Origin: Oscillospiraceae bacterium
GTDB taxonomy: Bacteria; Bacillota; Clostridia; Oscillospirales; Ruminococcaceae
Length of the DNA: 64,000 nucleotides
Assembly (NCBI GenBank): GCA_028689635.1
Contig: JAQVCU010000001.1
Span: 47,919 to 111,918 of the forward strand
Direction of reading: 5' to 3'
Below the pieces are notes generated by a model. The model had not been told where the DNA came from. It ran no database searches and saw only the letters and a list, made by a program, of their open reading frames with translations. A program made the translations under genes and the position numbers. Shown piece by piece: positions 11,930 through 19,802 of the stretch; position 1 is the stretch's first letter, and each line of letters opens with the position of its first letter.

Positions 11930-14035
11930 ATGAAACGACCGCTGCTTGTGATAGGATGCTCGTATCTTATTGCGGCGGCGGTTTGCATTTGTGGGGATCT
12001 GTGGCTGTGCCTGGCCGTGGGCGCGGCGGGGCTCCTATCCTTTGTTGGGATGAAGGCGAGGGGCCGATGGCCGGCGGCCCGGCTTTCCGCCCTCTCTGCG
12101 GGCTGTTCCGCTTTGGCCTGTGCCGCCGCCCTGCTTCTGTTTCTCTCTCCGGCAAAGGAGCTTGCCGGACAAAAGGCCATGATCTGCGGGAGGGTGGAGG
12201 AGCTGCTCTCCGGCCGCTCCGCCGTCATCCTCACCGATACGGTAAACGGCGAACCGCTTCAGGTGCGGTTCCGGGCGTCCTTTTACAGCGAGGAAGGCCT
12301 CTCCCTATTCGACCGGGTCGAGGGCTCCTTTACCCTGCGGGACGCCTCCTCCGAGGGCGGCTACGCCAACCGGGCTTATGCCCGCTCCCGGCGGCTGTTT
12401 CTCGCGGGATCCCCGGCGCGGGATGTCCGCGTTTCGGCGCCGCAGAGTTTTACCATCCTCCAGCGCCTTCAGCTGTGGCGGGAGGGCATAGCCCAGCGCA
12501 TCCAGCGTTTTCTGCCCCGTTATCAGGGCGGTATGACCGCCGCCATGGCCCTGGGCAGGCAGGATCTTTTGGAAGAGGGCCTGGTTGCGGATTTTCGCAC
12601 GGCGGGGCTTTCCCATCTGCTGGTGGTTTCCGGCATGCATCTTTCCTGTGTGGCGGGGGCGGTCTGCGCCCTTTTGCGGCGCTGGCTTTCCAGAAGGGCT
12701 TCCGCCGCCGTTTCTATGGTCCTGGTGCTGGCGGCTATGCTGTTCATGGGCTCCGGCGTCAGCGTGCTGCGGGCCGGGTGGATGATCCTTCTCTGCCTGT
12801 GCGGAGAAATGCTGGGGCAGGAAGCGGATCCCCTCAACTCCCTGGGCTTTGCCGTCCTGATGGTATGCGTGTGGAACCCCTTTGCCGCAGCGGGCGTAGG
12901 GCTGTGGCTCTCGGCAGCGGCGGTGCTGGGCCTGCTCACCGCCGCCCCTCTGCTGCAAAAGGCGCTGGCCGGGGCGCTGGCCGCCCTGCCCTTTCAAAAG
13001 GCTGTGCGCTTTGCCGCCGGGGCCCTTTCCGCTTCCCTGTGCGCCTATCTTTTTACCTTTCCCATCAGCGCCCTCGCCTTCGGGGAGGTCTCTTTGGCGG
13101 CCCCGGCCGCCAACCTGCTGGCGGCGCCTTTGGCCCCTCTCGCCGTGGGCGGTTCCCTTCTCACGGTCCTTACCGCCGCTTTTCCGGCGCTGGAACCCTT
13201 TTGCCGGGGCCTTGCGTTTTTCACCGGAATTTTTCAAAGTGCCCTGGCCGGGATCGCCCGCGCCGCCGCTTCGCTGCCCGGCGCTTCCCTGCCGGTCTCC
13301 TCCGGATATCTTGCCCTGTGGGCGGCGGGGCTTGTACCGCTGGGCCTGCCGGTTTTGCTCCGTCCCGGCCGCCGCATGGCCGCAGCTTTTGTTTCTCTCT
13401 CCCTGATCTCCCTTTCGCTGGGCTATTTTTCCTGGCTTTGGATCACCCGGGACGTGGTCTTCCTGGATTTTCTCGGCAGCGGGAATGAGATCACGGTGAC
13501 CGCCGTCTGCCGCGGCCACGCCGTCGTCGCCGGAGAGCTGGCCGATCCAGAAATCGTAGCGGATACCCTGCGGCGGCGGGGCGTGCAAAAGCTGGATCTT
13601 CTCATCCGCCTGCCCTCTTCCGCCCGGGACGGCCCCGCTTTAAACCGCCTGCTCACGCAGTATCCCCCGGATATCCTCCTCAAGGCGCAGGGGGAAAACT
13701 CCGCGGACGCCCCGCCGCCAGACCCCTGCCAGATCATCCTCTACGACGGCTCCCGGGTGCGGGTAATGGAGGGCGGCGCCGTACTGCTGGATTTGGGCGG
13801 AACAAAAACGCTGATTTTACCGGACAATTGTGTTATACTGGAGGATACAGTCTTCCCGGTGGATCTTCTGGTGGTGAAAAAGCGCCCCCAGGGGGATCTT
13901 TCCGCCCGCTATGTCCTCAGCCCCGGCGTTCTTTACGGCGACGGCGCGCCGGTGGGCAGCGCCGCCTCCCTTGTTGTGGAAAGCTGGGAGCCCGCCGCTT
14001 TTCGCGGACGGGACGGGCGCCTTGCGCCGGGCTGA
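11930..14035 (+). CDS. comEC: ComEC/Rec2-family competence protein with degenerate C-terminal MBL-like region
   Basis: Polytopic; FRTAGLSHLLVVSGMHLS competence-domain motif; C-terminal ~200 aa lacks HxHxDH. Confidence 0.85.
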   Translation: MKRPLLVIGCSYLIAAAVCICGDLWLCLAVGAAGLLSFVGMKARGRWPAARLSALSAGCSALACAAALLLFLSPAKELAGQKAMICGRVEELLSGRSAVILTDTVNGEPLQVRFRASFYSEEGLSLFDRVEGSFTLRDASSEGGYANRAYARSRRLFLAGSPARDVRVSAPQSFTILQRLQLWREGIAQRIQRFLPRYQGGMTAAMALGRQDLLEEGLVADFRTAGLSHLLVVSGMHLSCVAGAVCALLRRWLSRRASAAVSMVLVLAAMLFMGSGVSVLRAGWMILLCLCGEMLGQEADPLNSLGFAVLMVCVWNPFAAAGVGLWLSAAAVLGLLTAAPLLQKALAGALAALPFQKAVRFAAGALSASLCAYLFTFPISALAFGEVSLAAPAANLLAAPLAPLAVGGSLLTVLTAAFPALEPFCRGLAFFTGIFQSALAGIARAAASLPGASLPVSSGYLALWAAGLVPLGLPVLLRPGRRMAAAFVSLSLISLSLGYFSWLWITRDVVFLDFLGSGNEITVTAVCRGHAVVAGELADPEIVADTLRRRGVQKLDLLIRLPSSARDGPALNRLLTQYPPDILLKAQGENSADAPPPDPCQIILYDGSRVRVMEGGAVLLDLGGTKTLILPDNCVILEDTVFPVDLLVVKKRPQGDLSARYVLSPGVLYGDGAPVGSAASLVVESWEPAAFRGRDGRLAPG

Positions 14036-14066
14036 CAAAAACCGTCTCTGGAAGGAAGTGGGGATC

Positions 14067-15119
14067 GTGGTCTTCGCATCGGAATCCGACCTGCTCAAAC
14101 ATCTAAAAGAAAGCGACCTGCTCCCCGTCTATTTCCTTTTCGGGGAACAGGGCTATTTAAAGCGGCTGTATCAGAAAAGGATCGCGGATAAGGCGGTGCC
14201 CAAAGCGAGCCAGCCCTTTAATCTAACGGTCCTGGAGGGACGGAGCACCACCGTGGACGAGATTGCCGACAGCGCCGAAGCCCTTCCCCTAATGGCCCAG
14301 CGCCGCTGCGTTGTGGTCAACGACCTGGAAGTGGATAAGTTGGACGCCCGGGAATACGCAAAGCTGGAGGAGCTGCTCTCCTCCCCGCCGGATTCCTCTG
14401 TGATCCTGTTCCTTTACAGCGACCTGCTCTTTCCCGCCAAACCCACCGGGCGCTGCAAAAACTTTCTTGCCCTGGTGGAGAAGAACGGCGGCTGGGCCCG
14501 TCTGGACGCCCGTTCCCCGCGGGAGACCGAGCGTTATATTGCCGCTATGGCGGAAAAGAACGGCTGCTCTATGGCCCCGGATGTCTGCCGTTACCTTTCG
14601 CAGCGCTGCTCCGACGATATGCAATCTCTCGGCAACGAGGTGGATAAGCTCTGCGCCTGGGCGGGCGGCCGCGCCATCACCCGGGAGGATATCGACCTGT
14701 GCTGCATCGCGGTGCTGGACGCCAGCGTATTTGACCTGGCTAAGCTCATCATCCGCGGCAGCTATCAAAACGCCATGGATAAGCTCACAGAGCTTTTGGA
14801 TATGCGGGAAGAGCCGGTGGCCATCCTGGGCGCCCTCTCCGCTTCTTTTATCGATCTTTACCGGGCAAAGTCCGCCCGGGAAGCCGGGCGCAGCGCCGAC
14901 CAGGCCGCGGGGGATTTTCGCTACAAGGGCCGTGAATTTCGCATCCGCAACGCCTTTCGGGACGCCGACCGGTTTCCCAAGGCCATGCTGCGCCGGTTTC
15001 TGGGGCTGCTTGCCCAGGCGGATTACAGCCTGAAAAGCAGCCGCACTGATCCTGTCATCGTTTTACAGGAAACCATTACCCGCATGTTCGTCCTGCGCCA
15101 GGAAGGGGGAAGCCGATGA
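14067..15119 (+). CDS. holA: DNA polymerase III subunit delta
   Basis: LLPVYFLFGEQGYLKRLYQKRI..., HolA-like domain layout; GTG start at 14067 (or 14058) preferred over the 13911 ORF start. Confidence 0.88.
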   Translation: MVFASESDLLKHLKESDLLPVYFLFGEQGYLKRLYQKRIADKAVPKASQPFNLTVLEGRSTTVDEIADSAEALPLMAQRRCVVVNDLEVDKLDAREYAKLEELLSSPPDSSVILFLYSDLLFPAKPTGRCKNFLALVEKNGGWARLDARSPRETERYIAAMAEKNGCSMAPDVCRYLSQRCSDDMQSLGNEVDKLCAWAGGRAITREDIDLCCIAVLDASVFDLAKLIIRGSYQNAMDKLTELLDMREEPVAILGALSASFIDLYRAKSAREAGRSADQAAGDFRYKGREFRIRNAFRDADRFPKAMLRRFLGLLAQADYSLKSSRTDPVIVLQETITRMFVLRQEGGSR

Positions 15120-15700
15120 TCCGGCTGACCCAGGCGGTCATCGTGGAGGGGCGCTATGACCGGATCCGCCTGTCCTCAGTGCTGGACGCCGTGATCCTGG
15201 AGACCGGCGGCTTCCGCATTTTTAAAGACCGGGAAAAGGCCGCCCTCATCCGCCGCTTTGCCCAGACCTGCGGCATCGTGGTCATGACCGATTCCGACTC
15301 GGCGGGTTTTCTGATCCGCCGCCACATCAAATCCATTGTGCCGGATGGAAAGATCTGGCACTGCTATATCCCGCCAATCCCCGGAAAAGAGCGGCGCAAG
15401 GCCGTCCCTTCCAAGGAGGGGACCCTGGGCGTAGAGGGCATGACCGACGAGGTGCTGCTTGCCTGCCTGGCCAAAGCCGGCGTCGTCCCCGGCCAGGCCC
15501 AGGGCGCCATGCATCTGACCCGGGCGGATCTGATGGAGGATGGGCTGTATGGCGGCGAAGGCAGCCGCCTGCGGCGGGAGGAGCTGCTCCGGCGTTTGGA
15601 GCTTCCCCTCTACCTCTCCGCGGGAAACCTTTTAGATTATTTAAACCTCTGCTGCCCGGAGGAGGAATATCGTTCCCTGCTCCGCCAGCTGCCGTTTTGA
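15116..15700 (+). CDS. rnmV: toprim-domain protein, ribonuclease M5-like (DUF4093)
   Basis: AVIVEGRYDRIRL...VVMTDSDSAGFLIRRHI toprim motifs; ATGA overlap with holA. Confidence 0.8.
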   Translation: MIRLTQAVIVEGRYDRIRLSSVLDAVILETGGFRIFKDREKAALIRRFAQTCGIVVMTDSDSAGFLIRRHIKSIVPDGKIWHCYIPPIPGKERRKAVPSKEGTLGVEGMTDEVLLACLAKAGVVPGQAQGAMHLTRADLMEDGLYGGEGSRLRREELLRRLELPLYLSAGNLLDYLNLCCPEEEYRSLLRQLPF

Positions 15701-15738
15701 CCTGCGCCTGAACCTGTTTGAAGAAAGGGGGGGCCTTC

Positions 15739-17073
15739 GTGGGCTTTGCCAGCGTCTCGTTTATCTTTTTCTTTCTTCCGCTTTCCCTGGCGGTATATTA
15801 TCTGGCCGGCCCCAGGGGGCGGGTGGCCGTCCTGACGGCGGTCTCCCTGCTGTTTTATTTTTTCAGCGACCCCAAGTTTTTGTGGCTCATGGCGGCTTCC
15901 ATCTGCCTGGATTACGGCATGTACCGGCTGATGGAACGCTATGACGACCAAAACCGCATCCGCAGGGCCATCTGCGTGATGGTGGTGACAAAAAACGCGT
16001 TTTTGTTTCTGGGCTCCTCGGTGCTCTCCCAGCTGTGGGGGACCCCCGTCCCCCTGGGCATCGCGGTGTACACCCTTACCTCCCTGGGCTACCTGGTGGA
16101 CGTCTACAACGGCGACGAGATTTATGAGCACGATCTCCTGCGCTTTGCCCTGCTCAATGTTTTTTACGGGAAACTTCAGGCCGGGCCCCTCATGCGTTAT
16201 GGGCAGCTGCGGGAGCAGCTGAAGAAGGAAAAGTATTCCCTCTCCCTCATCAGCGACGGCGCGGTGCTGTTCATTCAGGGTTTGGCAAAGCAGGTGCTGC
16301 TGGGGCGGTCCCTGGACAGCCTGTATCTTTCCCTCAAGGAGATCGAGCCCTCCGGCCATTCTATGCTCTCGGTGTGGCTGCTTACCATCTCCCTGGCCCT
16401 CAGCCTTTATTTTAACCTTTCCGGCTTCTGCGATATGGCCCGGGGCCTGGGCAAAATGTATCAGTTGGAGCTGCCCCGCAACTTTTATTACCCTTACCAA
16501 TCCCGCAGCATCACCGATTTTGTCGGGCGTTTCAACAGCTCTGTAACGGAATTTTACAAGCAGTATATCTATTCCCCTCTGGGGGCGGATCGTCAAGGCG
16601 GCGTCTCCTCGGTGCTCAACATCACCCTGGTGACCCTCTTGTGGGGCGTCTGGTTTGGCTTTCGCATCAATTACATCTGCTGGGCGTTGTATTTTACCCT
16701 TTTTATCTTTTTGGAGCGCGGCCGGTGGGGCCGCCTGCTCTCCCGTCTGCCGGTGTTTTTCACCCGCGTCTACACCTTTGCCGTGGTGCTGCTTTCTTTT
16801 GTGATCTTCAGCGGGCGTTCCGTCTCGGAGAGCTGGTTCTATTTTACCTCGATGTTCGGCATGGGATCCCTTCCTGTTTTCAACGACAGCGCCTTGTATT
16901 CCCTTGCCTCCCGCGGCGTCGTGCTGCTGCTGGCGCTGCTGCTTTCCACCAGCGCCGCCCATACGGTTGCGGATTGGTGTTCCAAAAGGCATCCCCATCT
17001 CGCCGCCGCGTGTTCTGTGGTCTTTAACGTGGCCCTGCTTATTTTGACTCTGGCCTTTATTTTGCCCGCATAA
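15739..17073 (+). CDS. MBOAT-family membrane protein, predicted catalytically inactive
   Basis: Polytopic; FASVSFIFFFLPLSLAVYYL N-terminus, NLSGFCDMARGLG, YYPYQSRSITDFVGRFNSSVTEFYKQYIYSPLGADRQG are MBOAT/AlgI-like; GTG start at 15739 after aaaggggggg. Confidence 0.88.
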   Translation: MGFASVSFIFFFLPLSLAVYYLAGPRGRVAVLTAVSLLFYFFSDPKFLWLMAASICLDYGMYRLMERYDDQNRIRRAICVMVVTKNAFLFLGSSVLSQLWGTPVPLGIAVYTLTSLGYLVDVYNGDEIYEHDLLRFALLNVFYGKLQAGPLMRYGQLREQLKKEKYSLSLISDGAVLFIQGLAKQVLLGRSLDSLYLSLKEIEPSGHSMLSVWLLTISLALSLYFNLSGFCDMARGLGKMYQLELPRNFYYPYQSRSITDFVGRFNSSVTEFYKQYIYSPLGADRQGGVSSVLNITLVTLLWGVWFGFRINYICWALYFTLFIFLERGRWGRLLSRLPVFFTRVYTFAVVLLSFVIFSGRSVSESWFYFTSMFGMGSLPVFNDSALYSLASRGVVLLLALLLSTSAAHTVADWCSKRHPHLAAACSVVFNVALLILTLAFILPA

Positions 17074-17089
17074 GAAGGAGGGACGACCG

Positions 17090-18193
17090 ATGATTGGAAA
17101 ACGGATCAGCGCCGTGATCTTTTTGGTGCTGATGCTGGCCGGTATGGCCGCCACCGCCCTGCGGGCGGATCTTTCTTCTTTGGGCGGCGGGGCGGAGCTG
17201 CTCTCCGGCCAAACCGCCGCTTTGGCGGAAAAAAGCTTTTCCCAGGCCCTTCCCTTCTGCCGCCAGCTTCGGCAGCTGGCCTGGGATACCCGTCTGTTCT
17301 CCGGCGAAAGGCAGGCCGACGGCTGCTTTATCAGCAAGGACAGCATCCTGCCCAACATTCCCGAAGCTTCGGCCCCGGCTCTGGAAGCCAACATCGAGGG
17401 GATCTCGCATTTTGCCGCCACCAACAGCCGGATCCCGGTATATTTTGCCCTGATCCCCACAGTGGCGGCCATCCGCCAGGACGACCTGCCGGAGTTCTCT
17501 TTGGATTGCGTCATCAACCAAAAAGGGGTGATCGAATCCGTCTATCAGGCTCTGGGCGGCAAGGTCTCCGCCGTCGACGTTTACGGGACGCTGCTGAACA
17601 ACAACAACCGCTACCTCTATTACCGCACCGAAGATAACCTCACCGCCATGGGCGGGTATTTTGTCTATTCCGCCATCGCCTCCGGCATGGGGCTGCGGGT
17701 GCGCAGCCTGGGGGATTTTGATATCCAATATGCCCGGCACGACTACGTCGGCAGCCTGGGGGAACGGTTCCCCTTGGCGCGGGTAAAGCCGGATATCATC
17801 TCCCTGTTTCATTACAACAACAACCGCCGCTACCAGGTCTGTACCACTTTGAACGGCGCCACTGTGACCCTCGATTCCCTCTACGACCTGACTCGGCTCT
17901 TTTCCGATGAGCCCATGGAGGTGTATTTTGGGCGGCGCGGCACCATGACCAGCATCCGCATGGAGGAAAGCCCCTATACGCAAAAGCTTCTGGTCTTTGC
18001 CGACGACACCGCCCTGGCCTGGCTTCCCATCCTGCTCAGCCATTATGAAGAAGTGCTGCTGGTAGATTTAGAGACCGCGACCCAGGAGGAGATCCGCTAT
18101 CTGGACACCCTCTATTACGATCAGGTGCTGTTTGCCTACTCTACCGACACCTTTATGCATGAGGACTACATCTCGTCTGTCTCTGGAAACTAA
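17090..18193 (+). CDS. DHHW / AlgJ-AlgX-like partner protein, predicted catalytically inactive
   Basis: N-terminal signal/TM; YYRTEDNLTAMGGYFVYSAIA and LLVFADDTALAWLPILLSHYEEVLLVDLE occupy the DHHW and DSY positions; 16-nt gap to MBOAT gene. Confidence 0.78.
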   Translation: MIGKRISAVIFLVLMLAGMAATALRADLSSLGGGAELLSGQTAALAEKSFSQALPFCRQLRQLAWDTRLFSGERQADGCFISKDSILPNIPEASAPALEANIEGISHFAATNSRIPVYFALIPTVAAIRQDDLPEFSLDCVINQKGVIESVYQALGGKVSAVDVYGTLLNNNNRYLYYRTEDNLTAMGGYFVYSAIASGMGLRVRSLGDFDIQYARHDYVGSLGERFPLARVKPDIISLFHYNNNRRYQVCTTLNGATVTLDSLYDLTRLFSDEPMEVYFGRRGTMTSIRMEESPYTQKLLVFADDTALAWLPILLSHYEEVLLVDLETATQEEIRYLDTLYYDQVLFAYSTDTFMHEDYISSVSGN

Positions 18194-18253
18194 TCCGCCG
18201 CGGCGCGGCGTTTCCAGCGTCATAAAAAATATTGTAAAAAAGGAGCTGCTTTT

Positions 18254-19705
18254 ATGGAATATATCGTCAAGGGCTACCAACCGGAATCCATGTTTCGTTT
18301 TTTTGAGGACATCAGCCGCATTCCCCGCTCTTCCGGAAAAGAACAGGCGGTCAGCGATTATCTGGTGGAATTTGCCGGGGCCCGTGGGCTGGAGTGTGTT
18401 CGGGACAGCCTGTGCAATGTCCTGATCCGCCGTCCCGCCGCCCCCGGGTGCGAGGGAAAGCCCGGCGTGCTTTTTCAGGGCCATATGGATATGGTCTGCG
18501 AAAAAAACGCCGATGTGGAACATGATTTTGATTCCCAGCCTCTGGATCTCTATGTACAGGACGGCCTTCTTCGCGCCCGCGGCACAACTTTGGGGGCGGA
18601 TAACGGCGCCGCTGTGGCCATGATGCTGGCCCTGCTGGACGATAAGTCCCTCGTCTGCCCGCCCATGGAATGCCTTTTCACCGTGCAGGAGGAAACGGCC
18701 CTGGTGGGCGCCGCCCATTTTGACGGCTCCCTGATCCGCTCCTCCATGATGGTGAACCTGGATTCCGAGGAGGACGGCGTCGTCACCACCAGCTGCGCCG
18801 GCGGGCTGCGGGTCAAGCTGATCCGCGCCTATGTGCGGGAAGCTTTTGAGGGGGTGGGTCTGCATCTCTTTGTCAAAGGCCTTCTGGGCGGCCATTCCGG
18901 CATGGAGATCCACCAGGAGCTGGGCTGCGCCAACAAGCTTATGGGCCGGGTGCTCTACGCCCTTTCCGAGGAAATGGACGTGCGCATCCAGGCTATTTTC
19001 GGCGGCAACAAGGACAACGCCATCCCCAGGGAATGCCAGTGCGTCGCTGTGGTGCCCCAGAATAGCCTGCCCCGTGCGCTGGAGATCGTGCGGCGGGTGG
19101 AGGAAGAGCTGCGCCGCGAATATGAGGAGACCGACCCCGGCGTGACGGTGTTGGCGCGGGAGGTGCCTGTGCAAAAGCCGCCCATGAGCCGGGAGGACAG
19201 CCGCAGCATCATTCGCCAGATGGTGCTGGCCCCCCACGGCGTTTTGAAAACCAACCCCAAAGCGGGCGGTTTTGTGGTGGCGTCGGTCAATTTCGGCGTC
19301 ATCGAAATGGACGAGGAAAAGGTCGTTTTCCACTTTTCCCCCAGAAGTTCCGTGGAATCTCTGCAAAACGAGACCCGCCACATGCTTTCCGTCTTTGGCG
19401 AAGTATTTGGAGACCGGGTGGAAATGGGCGACGGCTATCCCGGCTGGCCTTATGAGCCCCATTCTCTCCTGCGGGAGACCTTCTGCCAGGTTTACGAGGA
19501 GCTTTACGGCGTCCCCCCAAAAACCATGGCCATCCACGCCGGGCTGGAGTGCGGGCTGCTGAAAAGCAAGGCTCCCCAGCTGGATATCATCGCCATTGGC
19601 GCCACGGTGACGGGCTGCCATACCCCGGACGAGGCCATGGACCTGCGCTCCTGCGAGAACCTTTGGAAACAGGTGACCGCTCTGCTGGCCCGTTTGGCAC
19701 AGTAA
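18254..19705 (+). CDS. pepD: aminoacyl-histidine dipeptidase (M20 family)
   Basis: FEDISRIPRSSGKEQAVSDYLVEFA..., FQGHMDMVCEKN, metal-binding M20 motifs. Confidence 0.95.
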   Translation: MEYIVKGYQPESMFRFFEDISRIPRSSGKEQAVSDYLVEFAGARGLECVRDSLCNVLIRRPAAPGCEGKPGVLFQGHMDMVCEKNADVEHDFDSQPLDLYVQDGLLRARGTTLGADNGAAVAMMLALLDDKSLVCPPMECLFTVQEETALVGAAHFDGSLIRSSMMVNLDSEEDGVVTTSCAGGLRVKLIRAYVREAFEGVGLHLFVKGLLGGHSGMEIHQELGCANKLMGRVLYALSEEMDVRIQAIFGGNKDNAIPRECQCVAVVPQNSLPRALEIVRRVEEELRREYEETDPGVTVLAREVPVQKPPMSREDSRSIIRQMVLAPHGVLKTNPKAGGFVVASVNFGVIEMDEEKVVFHFSPRSSVESLQNETRHMLSVFGEVFGDRVEMGDGYPGWPYEPHSLLRETFCQVYEELYGVPPKTMAIHAGLECGLLKSKAPQLDIIAIGATVTGCHTPDEAMDLRSCENLWKQVTALLARLAQ

Positions 19706-19756
19706 CCTCCCCGCTCCCCCAAAAAAGATCCCGGCCGTTTTGAGCAGACGGCATTA

Positions 19757-19788
19757 AAAAAGCAGGCCCCCAACGGGGCCTGCTTTTT
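19757..19788. terminator. bidirectional terminator between convergent pepD and alaS
   Basis: AAAAAGCAGGCCCC-caac-GGGGCCTGCTTTTT. Confidence 0.85.
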
Positions 19789-19802
19789 GGTTTATCGCTG
19801 CG

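Noticed and set aside
12305-13588. 427-aa minus-strand ORF and plus-frame 11956..13488 over comEC
   Set aside because: G/R/P/Q-rich shadow frames with no recognisable domain; ComEC frame has clear motifs and RBS.
13911-14066. Upstream extension of holA ORF
   Set aside because: Overlaps the comEC C-terminus in another frame; GTG at 14067 with a nearby purine-rich RBS fits the HolA N-terminus better.
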